Below are positions 16,373-25,464 of a stretch of 64,000 bases of DNA, piece after piece; the stretch's first letter is position 1; the number at the start of each line of letters is the position of its first letter. The notes under the pieces were generated by a model. It was not told where the DNA came from. It searched no databases and was given only the letters and a program-made list of their open reading frames with translations. The stretch is from Drouetiella sp036703255 (GTDB taxonomy: Bacteria > Cyanobacteriota > Cyanobacteriia > Elainellales > Elainellaceae). Where the stretch lies: assembly GCA_036703255.1 (NCBI GenBank), contig DATNPL010000047.1, forward strand, positions 1 through 64,000, read 5' to 3'. Position numbers and translations under genes: made by a program.

Positions 16373-17623
16373 ATGCCTATTCAAGAGTCATCGGTGCGGG
16401 TCGTGGTCGTCGGTGGCGGTGCAGCAGGCTTCTTTGGCGCGATCGCCTGTGCCACGGCTCATCCCCAAGCGCAGGTGACTTTGCTAGAGGCCGGACGGCA
16501 GTCCCTGGCCAAAGTCCGGATTTCGGGCGGCGGACGCTGCAACGTCACCCATGCTTGTTTTGACCCTGCTCTGTTGAGTCAGCACTATCCGAGGGGTGGC
16601 AAAGCCTTGCGAGGAGCCTTTAGCCGCTTTCAGGCACAGGATACAGTCGCCTGGTATGCCCAACAAGGCGTCAAGCTCAAAACAGAAGCGGATGGGCGCA
16701 TGTTTCCCATCACTGACGATTCGGAGACGATCGTCAATTGCCTGATGCAGGCCGCACGCTATGCAGGGATAGAAATTCGTACAACCGCCTCTGTAGTGGC
16801 CGTAACCTATGCAGATGAGCAATTTGAGCTGGAGTTAAAGTCAGGGGAGCGGCTGAGCAGCGATCGCCTCCTCTTAGCTACAGGCAGCAGTCCCCAAGGC
16901 TATCAGATTGTTCAGCAGCTCGGCCATACGATCGCCCCCCCGGTTCCTTCGCTGTTTACCTTCAATATTGCCGACCCCCAGTTACGAGATCTGGCAGGTG
17001 TCTCCGTCGATCTGGCTCAAGTCAAGCTGCTCCTGCCCGACCAAAAGCCCTTAGAGCAGACGGGAGCCTTGCTAATTACCCATTGGGGCATGAGTGGCCC
17101 CGCAGTGCTCAAACTCTCTGCCTGGGGAGCCAGGGCGCTACATGACAGCCAGTATCGCGCCAAACTGCAAGTCAATTGGCTGCCGCAACAGCCGATCGAT
17201 CAGGTGCGATCGCTGCTGCAAAACCAAAAATTAGCCCAGGCTAAAAAGACGATTGCCGCCCATCCGCCTGTGGCTCTACCCCGAAGGTTATGGCAATACT
17301 TGTGCGATCGCGTCCATCTCTCCAGCGAAAGCCGCTGGGCTGATCTGTCTAAGGCGGCAATGAATGCCTTAATTCAGGAATTAACCCAGGGAATTTATCA
17401 GGTTCAGGGCAAAGGCGTTTTCAAAGATGAATTTGTCACCTGCGGCGGCGTCAATCTCAAAGAGGTAGACTTCAAAACGATGCAGAGCCGCTGCTGTCCG
17501 GGGCTGTATCTGGCCGGAGAGATTCTAGATATTGACGGGGTGACAGGGGGCTTTAACTTTCAGAGCGCCTGGACAACGGGCTGGCTGGCGGGACAGGCGA
17601 TCGGCAAACCTGACGAGTCTTAA
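16373..17623 (+). CDS. Flavoprotein of the HI0933/YhiN family (NAD(P)/FAD-dependent oxidoreductase)
   Basis: FAD-binding protein of unknown reaction. The 416-residue product has the dinucleotide-binding start VRVVVVGGGAAGFFGAIACA, the family signature AKVRISGGGRCNVTHAC, LLATGSSPQGY, and the C-terminal FAD motif VTCGGVNLKEVD with YLAGEILDIDGVTGGFNFQSAWTTG-like end. The frame is open upstream to 16259, but homologous sequence begins at MPIQESSVRVVVVGG, so I use ATG 16373. It overlaps the stop of the convergent gun4 by 4 bases. Confidence 0.9.
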   Translation: MPIQESSVRVVVVGGGAAGFFGAIACATAHPQAQVTLLEAGRQSLAKVRISGGGRCNVTHACFDPALLSQHYPRGGKALRGAFSRFQAQDTVAWYAQQGVKLKTEADGRMFPITDDSETIVNCLMQAARYAGIEIRTTASVVAVTYADEQFELELKSGERLSSDRLLLATGSSPQGYQIVQQLGHTIAPPVPSLFTFNIADPQLRDLAGVSVDLAQVKLLLPDQKPLEQTGALLITHWGMSGPAVLKLSAWGARALHDSQYRAKLQVNWLPQQPIDQVRSLLQNQKLAQAKKTIAAHPPVALPRRLWQYLCDRVHLSSESRWADLSKAAMNALIQELTQGIYQVQGKGVFKDEFVTCGGVNLKEVDFKTMQSRCCPGLYLAGEILDIDGVTGGFNFQSAWTTGWLAGQAIGKPDES

Positions 17624-18396
17624 CCCCAGGCTGGATGCGTCAAAAGCGACGCCATCACCCGCACCCCCCGCAACTGGTTGGACAGCGGCAAATGGCCTCT
17701 AGGTGCGGTCAGGTTCCAGGTAAACTCTTGCGGATAGCGCGTCCAGGCGTTCCCAGACTTCCAGCCAATAATTACCCACAGCGACTCCCAGTTTTTGCCT
17801 GTGCCCAGCCACAGCTCTCGCTGTACCGAAAAGCCAAACTTGCCCTCTGAGTAAACTTGCCAAAGGGTGTTGATCATTTGCATATCGACGATCGGTAGAT
17901 CTTTCACATCTGTAAAGTACAGCCATTTGCGCTGGAGGGAGGCTGTACCCGCCAGTGCGCACATTTTTTCTAGGGTGAGGCGATCGGCGGCCTCAAACTC
18001 TTGGCGCGCTAATAGCTTCTGCAAATCGCTATAGTCTATGCCCTGCTCTGACTGTCCAGAGACTAACCCTTGAGGAAACTGGGTTTGTAGAAACTCCTCG
18101 CATCCTGGCTGATTGGAGGCCAGCAAAATTTGATAGACTTTGCCCTCTACCGGGGTAGGAGAAGCCGAGCGGCGATCGCTCAAAAAACTCATCAGAGTCT
18201 TTAGTCCTGGCTCTCCTGATTTCTCCAACTCCTGAATTAGCTGGAGCTGAGTTTTAGCGGATTCAGACTTAAGACGGTTGAGCAAATCGGTCATGTAGTC
18301 TGAAACAGTGGACTCTGAAATACCAGATTCTGAAAGATTACCTGGGGCTGCGCCAGAATTAGAAGCGCTAAGGTTGGATTGTTGCAGGTCGGGCAT
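17620..18396 (-). CDS. gun4: GUN4 tetrapyrrole-binding regulator of Mg-chelatase
   Basis: Binds protoporphyrin IX and Mg-protoporphyrin and activates Mg-chelatase (ChlH) in chlorophyll synthesis. The 258-residue product has a Ser-rich start, a helical N-domain (about 35-120) like that of true GUN4 rather than the many GUN4-domain fusions, then the GUN4 core: DYSDLQKLLARQEFEAADRLT, the LWQVYSEGKFGFSVQREL segment, and GHLPLSNQLRGVRVMASLLTHPAW near the end. The presence of both domains supports the authentic GUN4. Downstream of the response regulator on the same strand, 76 bases apart. Confidence 0.9.
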   Translation of the reverse strand: MPDLQQSNLSASNSGAAPGNLSESGISESTVSDYMTDLLNRLKSESAKTQLQLIQELEKSGEPGLKTLMSFLSDRRSASPTPVEGKVYQILLASNQPGCEEFLQTQFPQGLVSGQSEQGIDYSDLQKLLARQEFEAADRLTLEKMCALAGTASLQRKWLYFTDVKDLPIVDMQMINTLWQVYSEGKFGFSVQRELWLGTGKNWESLWVIIGWKSGNAWTRYPQEFTWNLTAPRGHLPLSNQLRGVRVMASLLTHPAWG

Positions 18397-18472
18397 GGAT
18401 CAAAAACGGTGCGGCGCGAATTTGAGAGTAGCTCACCTCTCACTGTATACGGAAGCGGTACAATCTCGCCTT

Positions 18473-19141
18473 TCATTCTTCAGCTTTTTGTTCAATGGGG
18501 GGACGATAGCCCCGCTCATAGGCATAGCGGATGAGCTGCGATCGGCTCTCTAGCTGTAGCTTGCTGAGGATATTGCTGAGATGGGTTTGCACCGTGCGCG
18601 GGCTAACAAACAGGCGATCGCCAATCTGTTTATTGGTAAACCCTTGAATCACCTCCCAAAACACCTTTTCTTCGGCGGGGGTCAGCGGCAAGGGCAGCAG
18701 AGGCAGCGGCGCGACGGGTTCAGGGGCGGCAGGGATCTGCTGCATCAGGCGAATAATTTCAGAATGGATACGGCGCGATCGCTCAAGCTGCGACTCAATT
18801 TTGGCCACCAGCTCTTTTGGCTCAAACGGCTTGATCAGGTAATCATCTGCTCCCATCTGGTGCCCTTGAATACGGGCATCGACTTCGCTACGGCTTGACA
18901 AGAAAATGAACGGAATCAGTTGACCCGATCGCGTGGCGCGTAAGCGACGACAGAACTCTAGCCCGTCCATTTGAGGCATCATCACGTCCGACACAATCAG
19001 ATCAGGCGGATTTTGCTCAATGGCGTTCAGGGCTGCTGTCCCAGAGTCAGCATCAATGACGGAATAGCCACGATTTTGCAGATAGCGAATCAGGGCTGTT
19101 CTTAATGTGATGTCGTCATCGACAATCAGAATCTTTTTCAT
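18473..19141 (-). CDS. NarL/FixJ-type response regulator with LuxR helix-turn-helix
   Basis: A 222-residue DNA-binding response regulator. Receiver: KKILIVDDD acidic pocket, phospho-acceptor Asp in DLIVSDVMMPQMDG, Thr/Ser in FIFLSSRS, Lys in YLIKPFEPKE. A Pro-Leu-rich linker joins it to a LuxR domain: LTPAEEKVFWEVIQGFTNKQIG and SPRTVQTHLSNILSKL. I start at ATG 19141 because a TTG 12 bases upstream leaves no room for the GAGG site. No sensor kinase is adjacent. The size and receiver-LuxR layout recall cyanobacterial/plastid Ycf29, but that is a guess. Divergent from icd. Confidence 0.9.
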   Translation of the reverse strand: MKKILIVDDDITLRTALIRYLQNRGYSVIDADSGTAALNAIEQNPPDLIVSDVMMPQMDGLEFCRRLRATRSGQLIPFIFLSSRSEVDARIQGHQMGADDYLIKPFEPKELVAKIESQLERSRRIHSEIIRLMQQIPAAPEPVAPLPLLPLPLTPAEEKVFWEVIQGFTNKQIGDRLFVSPRTVQTHLSNILSKLQLESRSQLIRYAYERGYRPPIEQKAEE

Positions 19142-19482
19142 CCAGACACCCAAACCTCAAGAATATAAACTCGGCTAAAGCCCTACCCTGCTTATGGAGC
19201 CACTTAACTTAATTGATCCATATTTATCTGCTTAGGATCAGGGACTCAACAAAACCCAATAGTTTTTTGGGAAACGTGGCACTTCCAAAAACTATTGCAG
19301 GTTCATTAATTTGCGATCCTGAACGGATTAAGTCACTTTGGCGCATCGAACAATTTAGCCCCTTGCACAATTTGGCTCATCGAATACAAGTACTATCCTG
19401 ACTCAACAAGTATCATCCTGGAGAGAAATCCGCTAATCTTACTTAGACCCAGCACGGCTTAGCAATATCAGGAGTTGTTGGC
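19142..19482. promoter_or_regulatory. Divergent regulatory region of the response regulator and icd
   Basis: The region holds a hairpin at 19257-19297 (outer arms CAATAGTTTTT and its complement) and a 14-base direct repeat, CAAGTACTATCCTG (19387-19400) and CAAGTATCATCCTG (19407-19420), spaced 20 bases start to start. I looked for the NtcA palindrome GTA-N8-TAC expected for icd and found none. Confidence 0.5.
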
Positions 19483-20901
19483 ATGTACGAGAAGATTGTT
19501 CCCCCAACCGCCGGAGCGCAAATTACTTTTAGCAATGGCGAGCCAAACGTTCCAGATAATCCTATTATTCCCTTTATTCGAGGAGATGGCACAGGGGTAG
19601 ATATTTGGCCTGCCGCCCAGCGTGTATTTGATGCGGCTGTCGCAAAAGCTTACGGCGGCAAACGGCAGATTTCCTGGTTTAAAGTTTACGCTGGAGACGA
19701 AGCCTGTGAAATCTATGGCACCTATCAATATCTGCCAGAAGACACCCTGACGGCTATTCGGGAATATGGCGTGGCGATTAAAGGTCCGCTGACCACCCCG
19801 ATCGGCGGCGGCATTCGATCGCTCAACGTGGCGCTACGTCAGATTTTTGATCTGTATGCCTGCATCCGCCCTTGCAAATATTATGCAGGTACCCCTTCTC
19901 CTCACAAGACGCCTGAAAAGTTGGATGTCATTGTCTATCGAGAGAATACTGAAGATATCTACCTCGGCATTGAGTGGAAGCAAGGCAGTGAAGTGGGCGA
20001 TCGCCTGATCAAGCTGCTCAACGAAGAGTTGATCCCAGCAACACCAGAACATGGCAAGAAGCGCATTCCGCTTGACTCTGGTATTGGCATCAAACCCATC
20101 AGCAAAAAAGGCTCTCAGCGGCTCGTGCGTCGTGCGATTAGCCATGCCCTGCGCTTGCCTAAGCAGAAGCAAATGGTGACGTTGGTACACAAAGGCAACA
20201 TCATGAAATACACCGAGGGTGCCTTTCGGGACTGGGGCTATGAGCTAGCCAAGAGCGAATTTCGCCAGGAGTGCGTCACTGAGCAGGAATCCTGGATTTT
20301 GGGCAACAAAGAGAAGAATCCTGATCTCAGCATTGAAGATAACGCTCGGCAGATCGAACCGGGCTATGACGCACTGACAGCCGAGAAGAAAGAGAAAGTC
20401 TGCCAGGAAGTGCAGACCGTGCTGGATGAAATTTGGGCCACCCACGGTAATGGTCAGTGGAAAGAAAAGATCATGGTCAACGATCGCATTGCCGACAGCA
20501 TCTTTCAACAAATCCAGACTCGCCCAGATGAGTATTCAATTTTAGCCACCATGAACCTGAATGGCGACTACTTATCCGATGCCGCAGCGGCGATCGTTGG
20601 TGGCTTAGGTATGGGGCCAGGAGCAAACATTGGCGATGCTTGCGCGATTTTTGAGGCCACCCATGGCACGGCTCCTAAGCATGCGGGGCTAGACCGGATT
20701 AATCCAGGCTCAGTCATTCTCTCAGGCGTGATGATGCTGGAATATATGGGCTGGCAAGAGGCAGCCGATTTGATCAAGCAGGGGCTAGGAAAGGCGATTT
20801 CTCAAGGAGAAGTTACCTATGACTTGGCGCGGATGATGGAGCCTCCCGTAGAGCCGCTGAAATGCTCTGAATTTGCAGAGGCGATCGTCGCTCATTTCTA
20901 A
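19483..20901 (+). CDS. icd: NADP-dependent isocitrate dehydrogenase
   Basis: Oxidises isocitrate to 2-oxoglutarate, the carbon skeleton for ammonia assimilation in cyanobacteria. The 472-residue product is the longer cyanobacterial form. It has IPFIRGDGTGVDIWPA, the substrate loop IGGGIRSLNVALRQIFDLYACIRPCKYY, ENTEDIYLGIEW, KGNIMKYTEGAF, and the NADP region FEATHGTAPKHAG. A roughly 50-residue insertion (NKEKNPDLSIEDNARQIEPG and on) between these parts is usual in cyanobacterial icd. The hairpin at 20961 follows the stop. Confidence 0.96.
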   Translation: MYEKIVPPTAGAQITFSNGEPNVPDNPIIPFIRGDGTGVDIWPAAQRVFDAAVAKAYGGKRQISWFKVYAGDEACEIYGTYQYLPEDTLTAIREYGVAIKGPLTTPIGGGIRSLNVALRQIFDLYACIRPCKYYAGTPSPHKTPEKLDVIVYRENTEDIYLGIEWKQGSEVGDRLIKLLNEELIPATPEHGKKRIPLDSGIGIKPISKKGSQRLVRRAISHALRLPKQKQMVTLVHKGNIMKYTEGAFRDWGYELAKSEFRQECVTEQESWILGNKEKNPDLSIEDNARQIEPGYDALTAEKKEKVCQEVQTVLDEIWATHGNGQWKEKIMVNDRIADSIFQQIQTRPDEYSILATMNLNGDYLSDAAAAIVGGLGMGPGANIGDACAIFEATHGTAPKHAGLDRINPGSVILSGVMMLEYMGWQEAADLIKQGLGKAISQGEVTYDLARMMEPPVEPLKCSEFAEAIVAHF

Positions 20902-20960
20902 GGTAGATGTATTAGCCTGACCACTTTTTGGGGAAAGGTGAGGCATTGCTTCATCCGGCT

Positions 20961-20998
20961 GATTTATTGAGAGAGGCGCGCCCCTCTCTCAATAAATC
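20961..20998. repeat. Hairpin after icd, possible terminator
   Basis: GATTTATTGAGAGAGG (20961-20976) is complementary to 20983-20998 across a CGCGCC loop. It lies between convergent icd and the CAP-domain gene. No T-run follows. Another member of the GC-core hairpin family. Confidence 0.75.
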
Positions 20999-21045
20999 TC
21001 ATAGCTAAAATCAGTAAGTTTCAAAAAAAATGGATCTACCCGCCC

Positions 21046-21825
21046 TTATCTCGCCGGGGTCGCAAAGTCTTGCGTCCAGTAGTACTGATAGGGTGCCTGA
21101 CCTACATCATTGGGCAAGAAATAAAACCCAACTCCAATTTCTTTCACTCTAGAATGCAAAATATTAGCCCGATGTCCGGGGCTATTCATCCAGCCTTCCA
21201 CTACGGCTTCGGGCGTCGCATAGCCAGCCGCAATATTTTCTCCAGCGTTTAAGTATTTATAGCCTGCGGTCAAAATTCGGTCTGCTGCTCTAGAGCCGTC
21301 AGAGCCAGTGTGGTTAAAGAAGTCATTTAAGGCCATGTCGCGGCTGTGGGCATAGGCTGCTGCCGAAAGTTTTGCATTAAATTTAAGCGACTGTAGCCCT
21401 GCTTGAGCGCGTTGAGTATTGGTAAGGTCAACAACACGCTGGATAAAGGCACTATTGCCAGTAGCTGCTGGCTGATTGGTGGACTGAGCCGCCTCGACGG
21501 CCAAATTTAACCGATATTGCGTCTTGCCTTGCTGGCTCGATACCCGAATATAGTAAACGCCCTGTTTTACGGTCTGCTTCAGCATTTCTTTAGCCGACCC
21601 TGCTTTGTCCGATCGCTTCAAAGTTTTGCCCTTACTGTTCAGCAGAGCCAGGTCGGCATTGGACTGTAGATGGCTTAAAGAAAGATTGAGGCTACCACTC
21701 TGCTTGCAGCGAATCCGGTAGAGCCGTTCTGATTGAGCGTCTTTGAGTTGGCCTATGTAAGTGCGGCGATCGCCACTATTCAAGCTCAGATTAGCTGCCG
21801 TTTTAATATCTTTTGCCGATTTCAT
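21046..21825 (-). CDS. CAP-superfamily protein with N-terminal pre-peptidase-like domain
   Basis: A 259-residue protein with two domains. Residues about 15-105 (LSLNSGDRRTYIGQL to YIRVSSQQGKTQYRLNLAV) look like a bacterial pre-peptidase C-terminal (PPC) beta-sandwich. Residues about 125-255 form a CAP/SCP domain: HSRDMALNDFFNHTGSDG, AGENIAAGY and GWMNSPGHRANILHSRVKEIGVGFYF. CAP proteins are usually secreted, yet no signal peptide is visible at MKSAKDIKTAANLSL. PPC domains can accompany other export routes. A short inverted repeat CTATGCC/GGCATAG sits just upstream (21829-21854). Function in bacteria is poorly known. Confidence 0.88.
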   Translation of the reverse strand: MKSAKDIKTAANLSLNSGDRRTYIGQLKDAQSERLYRIRCKQSGSLNLSLSHLQSNADLALLNSKGKTLKRSDKAGSAKEMLKQTVKQGVYYIRVSSQQGKTQYRLNLAVEAAQSTNQPAATGNSAFIQRVVDLTNTQRAQAGLQSLKFNAKLSAAAYAHSRDMALNDFFNHTGSDGSRAADRILTAGYKYLNAGENIAAGYATPEAVVEGWMNSPGHRANILHSRVKEIGVGFYFLPNDVGQAPYQYYWTQDFATPAR

Positions 21826-22434
21826 AGCTATGCCTGAGAGGAGGTTGGCATAGTTAGATTTGGCTTTCTTTACCTAAAAACAGTCAGTGATTCTGTCTAA
21901 ATTTAGACGCAGGTTTTTAGAATTTCGTATTTATACGGAATAAAGATATCTTGGGGGATCAGTCTGCTGAGGAGCCGCTTACCGGGTGTCCAAAGTTTTG
22001 TGCGGTCAGGCTATTTTCTGTGGAAACACTGCTAGGGAGTCAAAAAAGCAGGCTTAGATCGACTGTAAAAATACATATAGAGCTGAATTGTAGGATATTT
22101 GGGGCTTTTGAGTTGCTGAGGCGATCGCTTCTATTTCAGCCACGTTTCTCAAGAAAATTTTGCCCTGTAGAGCGCTTATCCAGTCGTAAGTGAATGACTT
22201 GCCAGCAGCAAACTTGAGTAGGGTAGATTTCCAAATCACTTTCTTGAATAAACTAATTTATACATTTTCTAAATCTCCCATACTGAGATATTTTCAGGCG
22301 GTGACTAAAAATTCTCTGAAAAATGAGGCACAAAAAAATGGGGCATTACTCTGCCCCACTGCGGTTGATTTTCACGGCATTGACTCATCTTGTAGATAAA
22401 ATCAGCAACGCCATTTTCGCTAAGAATTAGACCT
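21826..22434. other. Gene-free stretch between the CAP gene and the atp operon end
   Basis: Open frames here (for example 21951-22193 plus) lack recognisable domains and good starts. The stretch should contain the CAP gene promoter on the left and the atp terminator on the right. Confidence 0.5.
22332..22358 (-). terminator. Intrinsic terminator of the atpB-atpC operon
   Basis: Read on the minus strand, TGGGGCA and TGCCCCA pair around a 6-base loop and are followed by a run of seven T. It lies about 75 bases after the atpC stop. Confidence 0.85.
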
Positions 22435-22848
22435 TTAAGGCTGTACGCCACCTGCCGCTTGCAGACGGGCACGCGCACGACGCAGAGCCTTCTCCGCCTT
22501 GGTCTGCTCTTGCCGATCGCTACCCCCTCGCGACTGATTAAACCGAGTCTCAGCTTCGCTGTAGGCTTTGCGGGCATCTTCGCGATCGATATTAGCGCCT
22601 CGCTCGGCACCGTTTACCAGCACCGTTACTTCATCATTTTCTACTTCTGCAAACCCGCCCATGAGCGCGATCGTCACCCATTCTTTGCTGTCGCGCACCC
22701 GCATTACGCCAATGTCTAGCGCACTCAAGAGGGGGGCGTGGCCTGTGAGGATGCCAAGCTGACCCGTTGTGCTGGGCAGAATTACTTCCTCAGCACTAGA
22801 ATCCCAAACGGTTTTGTCTGGCGCAATTACACGTACTGTTAATGTCAT
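22435..22848 (-). CDS. atpC: F0F1 ATP synthase subunit epsilon
   Basis: Regulatory epsilon subunit of the thylakoid/plasma-membrane ATP synthase (named atpE in chloroplast usage). 137 residues: MTLTVRVIAPDKTVWDSSAEEVILPSTTG start, the GQLGILTGHAPLL segment of the beta-sandwich, and a C-terminal helical hairpin (RARARLQAA). It lies 80 bases after atpB, the usual cyanobacterial order beta-epsilon, with a hairpin in the gap and a strong terminator downstream. Confidence 0.97.
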   Translation of the reverse strand: MTLTVRVIAPDKTVWDSSAEEVILPSTTGQLGILTGHAPLLSALDIGVMRVRDSKEWVTIALMGGFAEVENDEVTVLVNGAERGANIDREDARKAYSEAETRFNQSRGGSDRQEQTKAEKALRRARARLQAAGGVQP

Positions 22849-22877
22849 AGTTTTTTTTGAGTAAATCAGGTAAGCCC

Positions 22878-22918
22878 GTGGAGTAGCAGGCTGCCTGCCG
22901 ACAGCCTCGATACTCCAC
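22878..22918 (-). promoter_or_regulatory. Hairpin in the atpB-atpC gap
   Basis: GTGGAGTA (22878-22885) pairs with TACTCCAC (22911-22918), with an inner GC-rich stem-loop. No T-run follows, so it may modulate processing or the beta:epsilon ratio rather than end transcription. Confidence 0.5.
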
Positions 22919-22928
22919 AGTCATGTTC

Positions 22929-24386
22929 CTACTTGCCTTCTGCCTTCATCTTTTCCCCTTTGGCGATCGCTTCATCGATATCGCCTACCAGGTAGAAAGC
23001 TTGCTCAGGCAAACTATCCAACTGACCCGACAGGATCATTTGGAACCCTTTGATCGTTTTTTCCAGGGTGACATATTTGCCAGGAGCGCCCGTAAACACT
23101 TCGGCTACAAAGAACGGCTGAGACAGGAAACGCTCGACCTTGCGGGCGCGCGCCACAATCAGGCGATCGTCTTCAGACAACTCATCCAGACCCAAGATGG
23201 CAATGATGTCTTGCAATTCCTTATAGCGCTGAAGGGTTGACTGAACTGCCCGTGCCGTGCCGTAGTGTTCAGCACCGACGATATTGGGCTGAAGCATGGT
23301 CGAGGCAGAATCCAGCGGATCTACAGCCGGATAGATGCCTTTTGCCGCCAGACCCCGAGACAGCACCGTCGTACCATCCAAGTGGGCAAAGGTGGTGGCA
23401 GGAGCAGGGTCAGTCAAGTCATCCGCAGGCACGTAAACAGCCTGGATAGAAGTGATAGAGCCTTCAGTTGTCGAGGTGATCCGCTCTTGCAAATCTCCCA
23501 TGTCGGTTCCCAGGGTGGGCTGGTAGCCTACCGCAGAAGGCATCCGACCTAGGAGCGCTGACACTTCAGAACCTGCCTGCACAAACCGGAAGATGTTGTC
23601 AACAAACAGCAGCACATCCTGCTTGTTGACATCGCGGAAGTATTCAGCCATCGTCAGACCCGACAGACCGACGCGCATTCTGGCTCCGGGCGGCTCGTTC
23701 ATCTGACCATACACCAGCGCAATTTTAGAGTTTGCAGGGGTGTCTTTGTCGATTACGCCCGATTCAATCATTTCGTTGTAAAGGTCATTGCCCTCGCGGG
23801 TACGCTCACCCACGCCAGCAAACACCGACACACCGCCATGCTGAGTCGCAATATTGTTGATTAACTCCATCATAATGACGGTCTTGCCCACGCCTGCGCC
23901 GCCAAACAAGCCAATTTTGCCGCCTCGACGGTAGGGAGTTAGCAGGTCAATCACCTTAATGCCCGTTTCAAACACCGAAGGCTTGGTTTCCAGGTCAGTG
24001 AGTTTAGGTGCTGCCCGGTGAATGGGAGAGGTATCTTGGGTATCGACAGGGCCTTTGTTATCGACAGGCTCACCCAAAACGTTAAAGATTCGTCCTAAGG
24101 TAGCGGTGCCAACGGGAACGCTAATAGGAGCGCCCGTATCTGTCGCTTCCATACCGCGCACTAGGCCATCTGTAGAACTCATAGCAACAGCACGAATTTG
24201 GTTGTCGCCCAAAAGCTGCTGAACTTCACAAGTGACCGAAATATCTTGCCCACCTGAGTTTCTACCCTTGATAACAAGAGCGTTATAGATTCGAGGCATT
24301 TGTCCTGCCAAGAACTTTACGTCTATGACGGGACCGATGATCTGGGTAACTTGACCGACGTTGGTTTTTTCTGCTGTGGTGACCAT
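22929..24386 (-). CDS. atpB: F0F1 ATP synthase subunit beta
   Basis: Catalytic beta subunit (also called atpD). 485 residues with the P-loop GGAGVGKTVIMMELI, VALVYGQMNEPPGARMRV, the DELSEED-loop as LDELSEDDRLIV, and GRMPSAVGYQPTLGTDMG. Length and motifs are standard. First gene of a two-gene minus-strand operon with atpC; the remaining atp genes are elsewhere, as is usual in cyanobacteria. About 500 bases with several hairpins lie upstream. Confidence 0.98.
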   Translation of the reverse strand: MVTTAEKTNVGQVTQIIGPVIDVKFLAGQMPRIYNALVIKGRNSGGQDISVTCEVQQLLGDNQIRAVAMSSTDGLVRGMEATDTGAPISVPVGTATLGRIFNVLGEPVDNKGPVDTQDTSPIHRAAPKLTDLETKPSVFETGIKVIDLLTPYRRGGKIGLFGGAGVGKTVIMMELINNIATQHGGVSVFAGVGERTREGNDLYNEMIESGVIDKDTPANSKIALVYGQMNEPPGARMRVGLSGLTMAEYFRDVNKQDVLLFVDNIFRFVQAGSEVSALLGRMPSAVGYQPTLGTDMGDLQERITSTTEGSITSIQAVYVPADDLTDPAPATTFAHLDGTTVLSRGLAAKGIYPAVDPLDSASTMLQPNIVGAEHYGTARAVQSTLQRYKELQDIIAILGLDELSEDDRLIVARARKVERFLSQPFFVAEVFTGAPGKYVTLEKTIKGFQMILSGQLDSLPEQAFYLVGDIDEAIAKGEKMKAEGK

Positions 24387-24894
24387 GCTTGCGCCTATCG
24401 TGTGATCAGCTTCTAATAAAGACTTGACTAGAGACTTGCAAAAAGCCTGAACGTTTGTAATCTCGCCAGTTTCCAGATTATCACTGAATGGGTCTCTTAA
24501 GAAATCTTGAAATTAGGTAATACTGATTTTTTGTGGAAGCTGTGCCTTCACAAAAAATTCAGTAGATCGCAAAGTCCTCCTATTATTTTCTAGAAACTGA
24601 ATTTCAAAGGCGCGGAGCGCCTTTGAAATTCTGTTTCTAGGGTTTTGTGGCGCGCTCGGCGCGCCACAAAACCCTAATTTGCGATCTACTGAAAATAGAA
24701 GGCTGAATCTAGCCTTCCAGATTTGGCTTCACTGGTAGCCCTAGATCCAAACGGGGGAGTTTGGGCTGAGCGTCAGTCCCAAAGCCCAACAGTTGATTTT
24801 CGAACTTGAAAATCAACTTTTTAGAGACTCAGGCGATCGCCCGACTCTGAAGCAATCTGGCTTCCTTGACTAAGCTGGTCTTACTCAATTAGCT
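24387..24894. repeat. Intergenic block of nested hairpins upstream of atpB
   Basis: Stem-loops at 24521-24564, 24590-24640 and 24639-24675, the latter two nested inside a 14-base inverted repeat CAGTAGATCGCAAA (24560-24573) and TTTGCGATCTACTG (24678-24691). A further hairpin, GTTGATTTTC/GAAAATCAAC, lies at 24791-24816. Between them 24521-24691 is almost entirely self-complementary. No gene. It separates the pseudopilin gene from atpB, both on the minus strand. Confidence 0.75.
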
Positions 24895-25464
24895 TTACTG
24901 GCAGTCCTGATTGGCAGCTTTGCGCAGGGTGCCCAGCAGCGTTGAGGCAAACACGCAGCGTCTGAGACTGCCATCACTCGTTTTCAGAGTGATCCGCCCT
25001 AGCTGGCCGTTCACGCGTCCGCGATTGCTAAATTGCAGCCGATAGAGATTGCCGTCTCGCGCAAAGGTCGTTTGAGTCGTATCAAGCCGAATCTCCTTCA
25101 GAAGCGGCTGCCAAAGTCTAGGCTGCTCAGTCATGGGGTGCATGGCCCACTCCACCGCGCTGCCAGATTCCCGAAAGCTAACCTGCCAGTTGGCATGGGA
25201 GCGCTGCGCCTCGGCCTGCGTCTGGCGAATGGCTTGAAAGATTTCATCTTGGGAGGTGCTGAGCACGCGATCGCGATGGAAAGATAGCCAGCTTGGAGCC
25301 GCAATGGCCGCTAGGACGCCAGCGATCGTCACAACAGTTAAAAGTTCAACGATCGTGAAGCCTGAGCTAGAAAATCCTGATGGGGGACTGTAGGCTGGCC
25401 TTGGACGCGCAGGCTTCCAGTGCCATTGAGAGACTTGGCGGATGCTGCTGAGGTTGACATTCAT
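24895..25464 (-). CDS. Type IV pseudopilin, GspH/FimT-like
   Basis: A 189-residue prepilin-like protein. The class III signal is SSSGFTIVELLTVVTIAG: cleavage between Gly and Phe, Glu at position 5 of the mature protein, then a hydrophobic helix to about residue 55. The remainder (RDRVLSTSQDEIFQAIRQTQAEAQRSHANWQVSF) fits the GspH/FimT minor pseudopilin pattern, with a C-terminal Cys pair likely to form a disulfide. The 34-residue leader is longer than typical. It probably contributes to the pilus or a secretion pseudopilus, along with PilT and EbsA elsewhere in the window. Confidence 0.85.
   Translation of the reverse strand: MNVNLSSIRQVSQWHWKPARPRPAYSPPSGFSSSGFTIVELLTVVTIAGVLAAIAAPSWLSFHRDRVLSTSQDEIFQAIRQTQAEAQRSHANWQVSFRESGSAVEWAMHPMTEQPRLWQPLLKEIRLDTTQTTFARDGNLYRLQFSNRGRVNGQLGRITLKTSDGSLRRCVFASTLLGTLRKAANQDCQ

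Noticed and set aside
19300..19482. NtcA site (GTA-N8-TAC) upstream of icd
   Set aside because: No correctly spaced pair found.
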